A stretch of 64,000 bases of DNA from Mesocentrotus franciscanus (GCA_037976565.1 CP137685.1:26657827-26721826), one strand, 5' to 3'; positions 32,861-45,734 are shown, numbered from the stretch's first letter. Notes: generated from the letters alone by a model not told the origin. Program-made: numbers and translations.

Positions 32861-34919
32861 ATGAAATAGAAATGGATATCTATCAACTTTGCTCTTGTCT
32901 TTTCTAACTTGGTGTTACAACTTGTGGTAAGTGATAGGTTGTGAGCATTTTCAAGTCGTTCTGTTTGACATGGATCCAATAATCTATTCACAACTTCTAA
33001 TTTCTATTCCTTTAAAAAAAGAGAAGACGTGAATTGTGAATTGACAGAAAAGCATTACTTTTAACATACATGTACATCTGACCATTGTTTAACTTAAAGA
33101 TGATATAAACTGTATTTAGGTACAGAACAGCATTAGACCATGAATATTTACCTTCTAATGACTTGATTTTGATTATTTAGTTTTTGCTTCACCTCACCCT
33201 CTAGAGTCCTAAACCGGTATCGTGGAGAAATTGCATCTCTTTAACTGCTAGAACATTATGTATTTAATAGTTCCAGGTTAAATAGCTTACAATATTTTGT
33301 TTAAGTGATTGCTCTATTCTTGAGTCAATTTCGGAAATACACTGAGGGTAAAATACTATGTATGAATGTATTTACGAGAAAAACACTTTTGGTTTGATTG
33401 GATTTTATTTCTGCATTTTTCCAAATATAATAAATGAGTAACAAAGAACATATAAACGTAAAGGTATAATACAAATATACAAACAATAACTTCATGTCAA
33501 AACCTTTTTTTTTACATATACATATGATAACGAAACTTAATATTTCTATAGCATATTATGATGAATTTAAAGTATTATCCGAATTATCTAAGGAGAGAGT
33601 GCAGGAGACCACAATCATAAGCGATTCTTGACTAGGATGGCGGCCTAAAAAAAAATAATCTTAAGGTGAATTTTAAAATTTAAATGTGTTTAAACGATCT
33701 TTGTGTATGAGTTTGTGAGTGTGTTGTGTGAGTGCATATTGTGGTATTACAAATATTGAAAATACATTTTTCATCATAGCCCATAACAGGTCAAATAGTA
33801 AAGTGGAATATTATATCTTCTTGTAATATGTTGAACACTATCATACTGAACTATTGGCTATCATAACAAGGTAATTTCATAGTCCCAAATCTCCGTTTTT
33901 TATCTATTTTTCCCTGATAGGACAAGATTACAATATAAAACGGTAATTTCCTTGGTCTCATTGAACTTATTTTGTAATCCGGCTCCACCGTATCTTTAAC
34001 TCGGCACCCTCCAGCCTACTCGCATGAGGATCACAATTTCACAAATTGAGGTCATATCCAATAAACTCCAATCTGTCTTGTCGACACCTCGACCAAACGC
34101 GGGGAATCTTCAAAGACTTACCCCGGGGGTTCTTTGTCAAGTTTTCATTCATATGTTTAGCGTATAGCATATATATAGATAAAACAAAAACCGAGTTGTT
34201 TTTATTCTCCCTAATTGAAAATGGTGCGGGGGTTGAGCTGAGCAGGAGAGGGTTAAGAGATGTTTGGGAATATTATCAATCCATATAAAAGACAAAATCA
34301 GAGTGACTATGCATTTTGAGCATATTTTTAGCATAATTTTAAGCTTGTAAATATTTGTTATAAAATCCTTTGTTTTGAGCGCTTTGAGAAAATGGTAACA
34401 TTTCACATTTTGTTTTTGCCTTTGCTTTGTTTTAGTTCTACCAAACTCCTAAAATTAAACAATGCCCGTATACAAGCTTGTTTGATAGTGGAAGGAATTG
34501 ATAGATTCGGTATTAGATTTAAAGTTAAAGGAGGATTATTTTATAACTCCTTGCAAATACCGTGGACATGTTTAAAACCAGCGCAAAGGTCATGGGCAAT
34601 ATAATAATACAGTGGAATCTCTCTTCGTGAGGGAATCCCTATTTCAAAGTTTTTTTTTCCCCCGATTTTATTAGTTGTACTATGAACATAACTAATTTGA
34701 TTGATTTTAGTAAGACGTACGTTCGGAGATTTTTTTAAAAAACATTCTTAGACAGATTGATCTACGATCGATGACGCATTACGTAACAATTAAATGAGGT
34801 AATGTTTCCATAGAAACTGGTTATAAAAACATTGTAATATGTTTAGTGACACTGTATTTGATATCTAAACCATTCAACAAATCTTGTTTCACTGCACACA
34901 CAATTTGATTAATGGTAAT
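32861..34919. other. AT-rich stretch without recognised gene
   Basis: Low-complexity AT-rich sequence. At 33395-33430 the minus strand reads TGCAGAAATAAAATCC, possibly another retroelement tail. The short frames (for example 34046-34288 and 34392-34604) show no family features. Confidence 0.4.
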
Positions 34920-35034
34920 AGTAATAACAATAGTAATATTTATAATAATAATAATGATAATGACAATTTTTATTTGAACAAACAATGATGATGATAGTAA
35001 TAGTAATAATTACAATTACAATAATAACGAAGTC
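34920..35034. repeat. (AAT/GAT)n degenerate trinucleotide tract
   Basis: AATAATAATAATGATAATG-type text directly adjoins the SINE at 35035-35176 and probably includes its 3' tail. Confidence 0.7.
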
Positions 35035-35176
35035 TTCCGGCGGGCCCTGATTTTAATATTGACCCAACAATAATTGTCAGCTACCCATGTGTACCCATGT
35101 CTTGCCGGCTGGGATTCGAACCCTCAACCCTTGGATTGAGAGTCAAGTGACAGAACCACTATACCACGGCACCTCT
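35035..35176 (-). mobile_element. SINE with tRNA-Glu-like head
   Basis: On the minus strand: TGCCGTGGTATAGTGGTTCT (A box TGGTATAGTGG), a possible CTC anticodon loop between CTTG and CAAG stems, and B box GGTTCGAATCCC, then CAGCCGGCA. Only five bases of the acceptor stem and three of the T stem pair well, so it is a SINE head rather than a working tRNA. Confidence 0.7.
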
Positions 35177-35408
35177 TCGAACTTCTCTCCCCCCCCCCCA
35201 CCTTCGCCGCCCTTCAGAACAATAGTTTAAATAGGCCTATAAGCATTTGGAAGAAACCGGAAGAGGAGGGCACCAAAATAAATAAAAAAACAGATAAAAA
35301 TAAGAAAATAAAGTAGGCAATAAAGAAAAAGAAAACAAACAAACAGACAACGAGTGTTGGAGACTAACTTATTTTTTTTATTGTAATGCTGTTTAGTACT
35401 CTCCCTAC

Positions 35409-37018
35409 CAGGCGCGGATCCAGGGGCCGAGCGGGCCTTGGCCCCGCAAAAAAGAGAGAGAAAGAGAGAAGGAAAAGAAGGGAAAGGGAAAGGGAAAGAG
35501 GAGAGAAAGGGAAAGAAAGAAGAGGAATAAGAAAAGAAAAGGGGGAAAGAAGGAGATCGGGGGCCGAAAGGGCCTTGTCTCCCAGGCTGTTGCCCCCCGC
35601 AAAAAATACGAGAGAATTGGGAAGGAAAGGGAAAATAAAAAGGAAAAGAGGAGATAAAGGGAAGGAAATAAGAGGAAGAAGAAGACAAATTGTGGATCGG
35701 GGGCCAAAGACCCTTGCCTCTCCCCCGCCCCGCCAAAAAAAAAAAAGAGAGAAGGGAGGGAAAGAGAAATAAGAGAGCTAAAAGGGAACAAAATAGAGGA
35801 AGAAGAAATATGCTTATTTAGAGGCCTTCATGTTAGGGCCCGTGGAACTGCGGGGCTTGGGGGCCTCGAGCTCCCCCCACACTTTTTTTGAAAAATGTAT
35901 ATTAAAAAGAAATAGAAAGAAAGAGAGAAAGAAAGAAAAATAGTGACCTGTCAGTGTCACAAAATAATGAGGTGTCAATATATGCTCATCTGACCGTGAT
36001 TAAATGCCTAAAACCCCTGAGCTTCCGGGGGCACTGCCCCTGGATTCCCTAGGCCCTAAGGCGGGCCCCTGGATGCTCATTTGACGGTAATTTAATTCCT
36101 AAACCCCTGCGCTACTGGGGGCTCCGCCCCTGGACCTCGCGCCAATTAGTGTCCTGCCAGTGTCACAAAATAATAAGGTATCAAAAAATGCTCATCTGAC
36201 CGTAATTAAACGCCTAAAACCCGTGAGCTTCAGGAGACTCCGCCCCTGGACCCCACGCCAATTAGTGTCCTGGCAGTGTCACAAATAAGGTATCAAAATA
36301 TGTTCATCTGACCGTTATAAAATGCCTAAAACCCCTGAGATTCTGGGGGCTCCACCCCCTGGACCCCACGAAAATTATTATCCTGCCAGTGTCACAAATA
36401 AGGTATCAAAATATGCTCATCTGACGGTAATTAAACGCCTAGAACCCCTGAGCTTCCGGGGGCTCAGCCCCTGAAACCAACCAAAGGCCCTAAGGCGGGC
36501 CCCTAGATGCTCATCTGACCGTAATTTATTGCCTAAAACCCTGAGCTTCCGGGGCTTCGCCCCTGACCCCACCTAGAGCCCTAAAGTGGGCTCCTAGATT
36601 CTCATTTGACGGTAATTTAATGCCTAAAGCCCCTTGAGCTTCTGGGGGCTCAACCCCCTGGACCCCACGCCAATTAGTATCCTGCCAGTGTCACAAATAA
36701 GGTATCAAAATATGCACATCTGACCGTAATTAAATGCCTATAAACCCTGAGCTACCGGGGGCTCCGCCTCTAGACCCCCGCCGGGGCTTTGCCCCTAGAC
36801 CCCACGCTAATTTATTCTACGCTCTACCTGATCGTAAATACTTTAGCCTCCCCCCCACCCACTTTGAAAAAAGTTCATAGGGGCCTGCATGTAAAAGTGG
36901 GGTGATGCGGATTTTTGTTCTGCTTCCCCCACTTTCACTTTTGGTCATCATTACGTACCAATATTTGGCTCGCCTAAATTCGAATTCGGCCCCCTAAGAA
37001 ATCCTGGATCCGCGCCTG
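35409..37018. mobile_element. hAT-like element with perfect 8-bp target duplication and internal minisatellite
   Basis: It begins CAGGCGCGGATCCAGG and ends with the exact inverse CCTGGATCCGCGCCTG. CTCCCTAC flanks both sides (35401-35408 and 37019-37026). The interior has three purine blocks separated by GGGCC...CCCCGC phrases (35425-35800), then a minisatellite (35970-36790). Frames here (35227-35791) are low-complexity artefacts. CAGG ends with 8-bp duplications fit hAT. Confidence 0.85.
35970..36790. repeat. GC-rich minisatellite within the hAT-like element
   Basis: Units of roughly 95-120 bp repeat the order TGCTCATCTGACCGTAATTA, CGCCTAAAACCCCTGAGCTT, GGGGGCTCCGCCCCTGGACC, CCAATTAGTGTCCTGCCAGT, GTCACAAATAAGGTATCAAA. 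Eight or so diverged copies are visible, some missing one or more blocks. Confidence 0.85.
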
Positions 37019-37349
37019 CTCCCTACCTCCCTCACACCGAAGAGTCCATTATAATTTCTAGGTTGAAAATGAACTGGAATAACCCCCAAAGAGCTGTACC
37101 GTGAAAAGAAATAAACACGAAAGCAGAGACTTGCCTAAAAGGGCTTATCGTTCACCATGCATGGATCAAATTTTCTTGTCTGTTATTGTTGGGAAGACAT
37201 TATAATCCAGACGATTGTTGTTTTTTCACGCCACTTTGGCGCCATTTTTTCTAGACAGATAAGGGATCACATTTATGTAAAGACTTGTGAAATTTAAAGG
37301 AATATTGTGTTTTTAACAATGCTGAATATTTCTTCTTATTATCTTAACA

Positions 37350-37399
37350 TCACAATCATCATCATCATCATCATCATAATAATAATAATAATAATCATT

Positions 37400-37430
<31 letters not shown>

Positions 37431-37580
37431 CCATCACAACCACCAATATCGTCATCACCATGATCATCATCCTTATGCCACTACCATCATGATTACCACC
37501 ATTACTATTATCATCATTATTATCATCATTGTCATCATCATCACCTTTATAATCATCATCACCATCACTGTCATCATCAT
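37350..37580. repeat. (CAT)n / (AAT)n trinucleotide microsatellite
   Basis: A long CATCAT tract with AAT and CAC variants. The Ile-rich and Met/Asp-rich frames over it come from the repeat. Confidence 0.95.
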
Positions 37581-37654
37581 GATATTTCACGATTTCTAAT
37601 CTGTTATTACAAGAAAAAAAGATTTCCAATTTCAATGGTAACTGATTACTGCAA

Positions 37655-37948
37655 CTGGGGGTGTTTCACAAAGACTAAGATCGACTTTAAGTTGGACTTA
37701 ACTATGGCAGGCCGTTCATGCCACTGTTTACTCTCACCATTTGTCTCTCAATTATGATCTTTAGATAATATTTTTTCCTTCAAGAATGAACTATCAAAAA
37801 AGGAAGATTCTGTAGATTTGTGACCACGATTTGTACGTCCCTTGAGAAACCAATGCCAGAAATGGTTAGAGGAACTAGTGGCATGAACGGCCTGCCATAG
37901 TTAAGTCCAACTTAAAGTTGATCTTAGTCTTTGTGAAACACTCTCCAG
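37655..37948. mobile_element. Long-TIR foldback element, copy 1
   Basis: About 70 bp at each end are inverted (GTGTTTCACAAAGACTAAGA, GGACTTAACTATGGCAGGCC, TTCATGCCAC). The interior is about 150 bp. The copy at 62979-63254 has the same ends but the interior in the opposite direction. Confidence 0.85.
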
Positions 37949-38826
37949 GACTTTGGTTAGCTAAAGGACGGAAATAAATATATCCATGGCTAAAGGGAGC
38001 TAATCATTCTCTCTTGCTTGAGAAGATTACCTATTGTAATGCTTCCTCTGGATATTAAAGAAAGATTCATTTCAGAACTACTTTCAAGTAAGCTCGTAAG
38101 ATCTCTTTTGACATATTATATTCTTCACAATATTTACTGCATCTTAACAATGCAGACAGACAATCATATGGGCCCGCAAATGGGGAAAATGTTTCGATCT
38201 GTATTTTAACATGATGTTGACTTTTTTCAAGACAAGGGAATCCATTATTTTGGTCATGTAAATCGTATAACTCCATACCAAATAATTCAACATAAAACCG
38301 ATTTTTCCATTAAATTGAATACTTCTCCCTTACCGCCTCCTCTGTCTTCATCAAATGAAAACCTATAATGGAATGATCCCCAGAGGCTGCGCATATGGAG
38401 AAAATAAAAATCGTTTTCTTTAGTTCGACACGTCAGTTTGTCCGAGTCGCGGAATTGAGAGGTTTGCTTTCGAGATGAAGTGAATGATTTTATTGATAAT
38501 ATTTCCCTTTGGATCTATTACCATTTTGAGTGAAAGCCCCTCGGAGATACATGCACCCATATTTGAGTGTGTGGGTTTTCCCCCGTTTATTTTGACACGA
38601 CAATAAATTAAGTACTTAGCAGTGATGGCGTCGATGAAAGAATCATATCATATTTTGTTTTTTATTTCTTTTTTTGTCATGTCGTTCCATTTTCAATAAG
38701 AGTTGAAGGACTGGTACAGGAACCAGGAACCGGAAATCGCTCTATGTACGCATTCATCGAAAGATGGCGCAATTGAAAATAGATTACATCAGTGGTAGCG
38801 ATGTCGGTAAACTAGCCCGCCTTTAA

Positions 38827-39278
38827 ATATACTATGTCCCTTTTGCAGCCAACATCGAATTCTGAAGAACTTTGCAGGAATCATGAATGTGTCATGTATG
38901 TCCTATCTGTGAAATTTAATCGTTAGCAGTGTCCTAATATTCAAATTATGCAAGGAAACCCGTTTACTTGCTAGACTTCACTGTCAGACACTATTGAGTG
39001 ACTGACTGGCTCTTTTCATCTTTGGTAATAACATACATAAAATGAGCTGTAAAGGGTACATGAGCATTTGTCTACATCAATAACCCACTTCTTGTAATGG
39101 CCAAAATTAAACTGATTGAATCTTTGCGCAGCATAAAATGTACGACCATTTGGTACAATGGTCTGAAAAATCAGACTATTACTTACTGGCTCTATAGCTC
39201 CTAAGTCGATTCGACAACTAATAGTCGTTAGTTTTCCACTTAAAAACATTTTTGGCCTGCAAATGGGACATAGTACCT
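38827..39278. mobile_element. TTAA-flanked MITE family B, copy 1
   Basis: The ends are TACTATGTCCC...GCAG and CTGCAAATGGGACATAGTA, inverted. TTAA lies at 38823-38826 and 39279-39282. It is about 85-95 percent alike by eye to 58243-58769 in the same orientation. The frame 39297-39016 lies across the element and is not a gene. Confidence 0.85.
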
Positions 39279-39417
39279 TTAAGTTAATTTCGTTCACGTA
39301 TTTGAATTTCTAAGTGTTTTCCATATGCGCACTTACTTTAGGGGGGAGGAATACAGAAAAATACAGAAAAATACAGGGGGAAAATACAGGGGGGAAAAGG
39401 GAAACAAAGTCATAGCA

Positions 39418-39605
39418 TTGTGAGGCACAAGGATAAGGCATAGGGTTCAATTCCCCGCTACTTCACTAATTTCTTAGCAAGATATTCATCCACATTTGCC
39501 TCATTCGACCCCAGTGTAGTTTATGAGTACCTGATAAGATTATTCCTTTAATAACGGTATAGCCTCCCTTTAGCGCAAGCCAAGGTGAATTTGGAAGCTC
39601 ATTAA
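39418..39605 (+). mobile_element. Degenerate tRNA-derived SINE
   Basis: B box GGTTCAATTCCCC is followed by a body like the tRNA-Ser SINE (CACTAATTTCTTAGCAAGATATTCATC, GTACCTGATAAGATTATTCC). The tail is eroded. Confidence 0.6.
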
Positions 39606-39747
39606 TAATGAATGAATGAATGTGTCTGAATGTGAAATAAATATTTTAGTTAACATATGATCTATTCTATAATAAAATTTTTGTCTCACATTAATACGGA
39701 TAGGCCTACGTTATTGTAACGACGTCCTCTCTCTCTCCATAAAATTG

Positions 39748-39862
39748 TTTGATGGTTTGCTTTACCTGACTGCTAAGACTGAAGCATGTGTATGCTTGTA
39801 AGTAAGCAACCAGGAAACATTGGGAAGTGTAACCGTCTAGTAGAAACAAACAAACAAACTAG
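39748..39862 (-). mobile_element. 3' fragment of the tRNA-Thr SINE family
   Basis: It shares TTTACCTGACTGCTAAGACT, GTAAGTAAGCAACCAGGA with 20650-20720 and lacks the tRNA head. Confidence 0.6.
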
Positions 39863-41108
39863 TAATCCCTAAATCAGAATAAAAACAATTTAAAACACTT
39901 CAAAAAGTATGTCCCCACATACCAACAATGTACTGCTTCGAAAGCAAATTAAACAAAGAAACGGTTAGTGGGAACGCACCTGTTGATGATCGAGACTCGC
40001 ATTTCCCAATGTTGCCCACAATCACCTCACGGTTTGAACACGTTTGTTGTCAGGTGACTCCAAGCTCCTAGCATGGAAAGTCACGAATTTGACATTTTCC
40101 GCTATTTGGGTTAGGAAAGGGAAAATGTGTCAAGAATGAGACAGTCGTTTTTATACCGTCTGTGAATACGACAGAAAATAAACGAGAAAACATCCTCCAA
40201 CTTTTTAAGAGAATGTTAGAGAGTGTTCTACTCAAGTGGAGTGAACTATTGACTGTACGCAGGTCATTATTTCGAGACACTATGTTTTCTATAAATAACT
40301 ACCAAGAGACCTGCATCATTTCAGTTTTGCAATTTAATATTAATGATGTTTTTGTGCAATTTTTAAAAAGCTTCCTTGTCTTCTGGTATAGCTATACATC
40401 TCCTTGCGCCCTCTGTTTTTAGCAGGAAAGAAAGGCTCGATAAGAAATCGGCGTCTCTTGGAAGGTGAAAATATATCACCGTGAATGATATGGGCAGGCG
40501 ATAGGCATGGTCAATTAAAGGAAATAAGAGATAAAATGGATATGGGCCAAATATTTACAACTAACAAAGGCTTGGGCTTGTGGTTGCATCTTGCATCAAA
40601 GTCATGTAGCTTATAAAAAGCAAATGCTCTTTTCCCCTTTTTTCGGTAAAATGTTTATTTCTTTTGTTGTCGTCACTACAGTTTTCTTTTAAGCATGTTT
40701 AAATACTACTTTCAATACATAATAATAGAACAAATCTTTAACGATATATGAACGATTTTTTTTTTATAAAGTGATTTAAAATTCCTATAAAATCTAATTC
40801 ATGACTAGGGTGCATAAATTTAAACTTGTTGAGCCCTGTGGTTAAAACAAAATATATTTTTGGCAAAACATTGATTGATTGTTTGATTGATTGATTGATA
40901 GTAACTGGTTTATTGATTGATTGATAGTAACTGGTTTAAACAAATACAATTTACTAGCTATTCTTATCCCGATACCAGCTTAGGGTAGATGTGATTTAGG
41001 TTAGATGTAAAGTCCATGATACGTTCAGCTTTCTGTCTCCGCCTACAAACTGACTCTGATCGGAACCAGGTTCGAAATTGAGTCAGGTCTTTCGAGTGGT
41101 GATGTTAA

Positions 41109-41305
41109 AGCCCATCTGCACTAGTTTGGCCAGGGGGATTCGACCTCCCTGCATGGTCACTGACAGGTGGTTATCTCATCAAATAAGCTCTCACTTAACA
41201 TAAGAAAAAGGGGATCATGGGGGACCAACAGGTACCAACGGGTACCGCTTAGGCATTGTTTGCTATATAAAGGGCGCAAGTAGCTACAAGTAGTGCAGTG
41301 GGGCT
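41109..41305. mobile_element. TTAA-flanked MITE family C, copy 1
   Basis: The ends AGCCCATCTGCACTAGT and ACTTG...TAGTGCAGTGGGGCT are inverted. TTAA lies at 41105-41108 and 41306-41309. The body is the inverse of the element at 52295-52497. Confidence 0.85.
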
Positions 41306-41396
41306 TTAAATGTCGGTCCCCAGATGTAAAATAATAATTTCTGATTGATACGCATCAAATTCTGTAAAAAAAAAAAAGAAGAAGATTACACCCACA

Positions 41397-41440
41397 CGAG
41401 CGCACACACACACACACCAACACCCACACACGCTTCCATT
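41397..41440. repeat. (CA)n microsatellite
   Basis: CACACA with CCAACACC interruptions. Confidence 0.9.
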
Positions 41441-41896
41441 TTATCAGCTTGTTTTTATCTGTCCATTATGACTTGATGGTAAAATATACCGATACAAGCT
41501 CTCAAACATCTCAAAAAACATTAGACTGACATATGGTCATCGGGAAGAACCAAAGTCAAAACTAATACCCTTTCAATTTACAAGGACTTTTAGATTAAAA
41601 TCAGAAATAGCTCTTATAACGAAGGGCTCTTCTTGTAAGTGTTCCATCTCCCGCCATGCACTTACAATGTTTGTCTACGAGAAGGGCGTACCCTTCCGAG
41701 TAAAAATACACTTTTATAAATATTCTTCTCTTTCTAAAAGAAAAATAAAGAAAAGAAAATGTAATTGGTTTTTAAAAAAAATAATTGGAATCAAAATGAA
41801 GATCCCTTAAGTGAAGTTTGTGACATGTGCCTGTGTATAAAAGAAATAAAGAGGCTGTATTTAAAAAAAAATGCACATCTCATTTATTCATAATTA

Positions 41897-41944
41897 TATA
41901 CGTGTCTCTTCTCTCATCCCTACCCCCCTCTCCTCCTCCCCCCT

Positions 41945-42005
<61 letters not shown>

Positions 42006-42560
42006 ACTTCTCCCTATCTCTCTATCAATTCCCATATTCCTTCTCCCTAACCCCTCTGCATACTTATTCATTCCCTTCCACCTATCAACTTATTATCTTA
42101 TAACTCTCTTTAAAAAGATAAATGATTATATAATAAAGAGCATTTTTCTCTTACCCCCTCTCTCTCTCTCTCTTTCTCTCTCTTTGTTTTTCTCTCCTCT
42201 TATCTCCCTCTCTCCCACACTACTCTCTCTTTTTCTCATCCACTCTCTGTCTCTATCTGTCTGCCTCTCCCTCTCTCTCTCTCTCTCTCTCTCCCTATCT
42301 CTCTCAAATTCCCCTATTCCTTCTCCCTATATCCCCTCTGCCTACTTGTTCATTCCCTTCCACCCATCAACTTATACGAGTATCTGTACTCTCTTTAAAT
42401 GGATAAATAATTATATAATAAAGAGCATTATTCTCTCTTTCTCACTTTTTCTCTCTCTTTGTTTTTCTCTCCTCTTATCTCCCTCTTTCCCACACCACTC
42501 CCTCTTTTTCTCATTCACTCTCTGTCTCTATCTGTCTGTGTCTCTCTTTATGCCTGTCTG

Positions 42561-42601
<41 letters not shown>

Positions 42602-42605
42602 TTCC
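41897..42605. repeat. Compound (TC)n microsatellite with duplicated spacers
   Basis: Three TC tracts are separated by related spacers. The text CTTCTCCCTA, CATTCCCTTCCACC, ATCAACTTAT and ATAATTATATAATAAAGAGC appears in both spacers, so the array grew by duplicating tract and spacer together. The 270-aa Ser/Leu frame over it is not a gene. Confidence 0.92.
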
Positions 42606-43084
42606 CATGCATCTGTCTTATTCTGTCCCCCTTTATTGAAGGATAGGCAGGCAGTGTCGTAATATAACCCATCTCAAAGCTTCAACTTAATTTACTTGTG
42701 ATGGGATTCTAAATGTCACTCAATTCGAGTAATTTACATTTGATGACACAGGTCATTATACATCGAGGAAACGGCATTTTGAAACAATCAGAACGTCCAA
42801 AATGCCATGTAATTATGGGATACAACAGATAAATGATGGATTGTATGTTGAATTAATTAAACTGATTGGTATGATTATTGGTCATAAACTAGACACGTTA
42901 AGGCCTACACAGACCTGGACACGTTGTTGAGGTTTTTTGTATTACCTGTCTAACGAATGGCGGCATGGTAGTAATTATTCCATCTATTCGATTTCCCCGC
43001 ATTGAAAGTCGAGGTTATTCTACTAATTCGGTCGATATCAGAAAGGGATCTGTGTCAGATTGTTTATTGACGGTTCATTTTTAA

Positions 43085-43321
43085 CAATTGATCGATAGAT
43101 AGATGGATAAACAAATAAATAGATAGATAGATTAATAAACATAATAAATAAACAGATCAGTAAATATATAGATAAACAGATAGATATAATTATAGATAGG
43201 TAGATAAATACATTCATACATGAATAAATATCTACATATATACACCATTACATACACCCTTAAATATACGCTATACATATCTACATACATACAGCCCTAT
43301 ACATACATAAAACATACGTAA

Positions 43322-43370
<49 letters not shown>
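43085..43370. repeat. (GATA)n-like region followed by (TA)n
   Basis: Interrupted GATAGATA and AATA repeats and TACATACA repeats lead into a pure TA tract (about 43325-43370). Confidence 0.9.
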
Positions 43371-43371
<1 letters not shown>

Positions 43372-43882
43372 ATAATAATCAACATTCATAATTCTAATGA
43401 ATACAGAAATAATCTGTCTGGGTCCCAAATGTATTTCAAATGCCATCCATAAAACATTCAATATCACTTCTATATTTGTTATTATCAGATTATTGTCCTT
43501 CATCTAAACGTGTCCCCAAAATAAAACTGATTAACCCTTTCCTCTGGATGCAGAGATTCGTCTACGAATACCAGTTCATATTGACACAGTCTGCGTATCC
43601 ATATTTCCATGGCAACGGCAATATTGAGATGCTGTCTTGCCATGAGTTCTCATGCATTCTCAGATTAATTTTGATTGCGCTCGAACTCCTTGGAATATTG
43701 TATCATGATGGAATGAAATGTTACGAACATGTTTATTATATGGTGGGTTATAGTGTTTAGCTCCTTGTGGCATATACATTTCAAGTTCAGTTTGTTATAA
43801 ATTCAGTTTTATTTCAATAATCCATTAGAATGTAAAAGTACATAACGTCATATGCGGTTGACAGAAGGGCGTCAGGGCGTTG

Positions 43883-44090
43883 CACCCCCCCCCACTCAGT
43901 GTTATTTAGGGTACGCTAATGCATGTTCCCTCCCTTTGAAAACACCCCCCAAGTCCGGTGTGTAAAGTCAATACGGGCCGATTTTTTGTGTGTATTACGA
44001 GCCGGACTTTGTTGCGTGAAAAGTACCCCTTTATCGGAGATTTTGGGAACATGAATGCGGTCCCTCTGTTCCCGGAGTGGGGGGGGGGTG
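43883..44090. mobile_element. C-rich TIR element, copy 2
   Basis: It starts CACCCCCCCCCACTCAGTG and ends GAGTGGGGGGGGGGTG, sharing TTATTTAGGGTACGC and GCCGGACTTTGT with copy 1. The flanks GGGCGTTG (43875-43882) and GGGCGCCG (44091-44098) agree at six of eight bases, a decayed target duplication. Confidence 0.72.
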
Positions 44091-44098
44091 GGGCGCCG

Positions 44099-45079
44099 TT
44101 CCGCTAAACACGGAAGCGCACTATTGCGATATATCTATTTAAAGCAGGAGGTTGTATAAAGCGTAAAAAGACACGCATGAGTCTATAGAAAACCCAAGGC
44201 GTGGAAACTATATGTACTAGTTCAATTGAACAACTTTGATTCAAATGATTTTATATAATACAATGAATACGTATATTACAACAAAAATAAACAATGAAAC
44301 GACAAATAAAATAGAAATAGCACGAGAAAGGAGGAACTATCTAGAAGCAGAGCTTGTTGAAGGGTTAGTTCCTCAGATGCTGTTTTACAATTATCTTGAA
44401 CAAAGTATACTTAGAAAATCTATAAACAAAACAAATATGTGGCAAAGAAATTATGAATTTAGGGGGAAAAATAAAAAAAAAAAGAGAGGAAAAAAAATAG
44501 AGGAAAATAGTAGAAGTCAAAAAGAAAGAAAGATTCAAAGCTCTAGAAAAAGGAGGTTAGATCAGTAGAATGAGGGAGAAAGGGGTTGAGTGGAGAGTCA
44601 AACAAACCGAGATTCATGTATAGCATTTATTGCCTTAGTACCTAAAAAGCAACATACAATAAACAACATATATTTTATTAGCGTCATGAATAGCTTTTAG
44701 ATAAGCACCATATCTAATTCATTAATGGCATATATAGGCTGGTCGTCTACTTCTATAAAATAAAATAAAAACACCAGTGCCCTTGTATCTTTCATTACAG
44801 AATAATCCACGTTTAGCAAAAAGAATATACTATCTCGTATTCCAATTATCTTTTCTATCAGATACTATCAGCAATATGGAGATCGTATTTCACCTAACTT
44901 ATCTTTTTACTAACGAGTTTCTTTGGCGTATCATTTCAATTTGCTAATTAAAAAGATAATAAGCATGAGATAAACCAAGAGGATAAGGTAATGATCAAAT
45001 GCAGGAAATAACAAAAATTGTAGAAAAAATGATGACTAGAACATATTGGAATGAATGAGATAGGTAGAAAACGAAATAA
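44099..45079. other. Intergenic stretch, nothing recognised
   Basis: AT-rich. The frame 44236-44568 is Lys/Asn-rich with a basic low-complexity end and no known domain. Confidence 0.4.
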
Positions 45080-45084
45080 AAAAA

Positions 45085-45203
45085 TTTTAGTGGAAAAAGA
45101 AGAAGGAGGAGAAGGAGGAAGAGGAAGAGGAGTAGAAGAATTGAAGAATTGAGAAGAAGACTCAAGAAGAAGAAGAAAATTTTAAAAAGAAGAAGTAGAT
45201 GGT

Positions 45204-45238
<35 letters not shown>

Positions 45239-45432
45239 GGAAGGAGAAGGAGAGGAAGAAGGAGAGGAAGAAGAAGAAGAAGAGGAAGAAAAGGAAGAAG
45301 AAAAAAAGAAAGAAAGAATAAGAAGGAGACAAATATGAAGAAGAAGAAGAAGAAGAAGAAGAAGAAGAAGAAGAAGAAGAAGAAGAAGAAGAAGAAGAAG
45401 AAGAGAAAAAGAAGAAGAAGAAGGAGAAAATA
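45085..45432. repeat. (GAA)n purine tract
   Basis: A long interrupted GAA/GGA tract ending in a pure GAA run (about 45338-45412). Poly-Lys and poly-Phe frames arise from it. Confidence 0.95.
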
Positions 45433-45734
45433 TATAAAAGGGATCTTTATAATTAGTGTGGACATATTGGTAATGTCATGCCATTGGAATCAATTTCCTA
45501 TCACGATGGTCACTGTCCACTTAATTTTTAAAATTGAAGTCTACTATTTCACTGACCTTTCAAAGTAGGGTAATTATTTATTGTATTATCATAGACCTAG
45601 ATCATCCTGTGATCAAGGTCGATAGAGACGTTTGGTTCTATTTTGATAATTTGTTTTTCTGAGGTAGTTGGAGGATTCCATTTTGTTTTCATTTGCAATT
45701 TGAACCGATTGTTCATATAGGTTCGAAACCTTAA

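Noticed and set aside
35100..35172. Possible functional tRNA-Glu gene
   Set aside because: A and B boxes are good, but acceptor and T stems pair poorly and the sequence continues into a SINE body and AAT tail.
35227..35791. Long frames of 128-169 codons on both strands
   Set aside because: Low-complexity purine blocks inside the hAT-like element.
41827..42639. 270-codon frame, the longest in the window
   Set aside because: Entirely Ser/Leu/Pro from TC microsatellites and their spacers.
44995..45465. 156-codon Phe/Leu-rich frame
   Set aside because: Antisense of the GAA tract.
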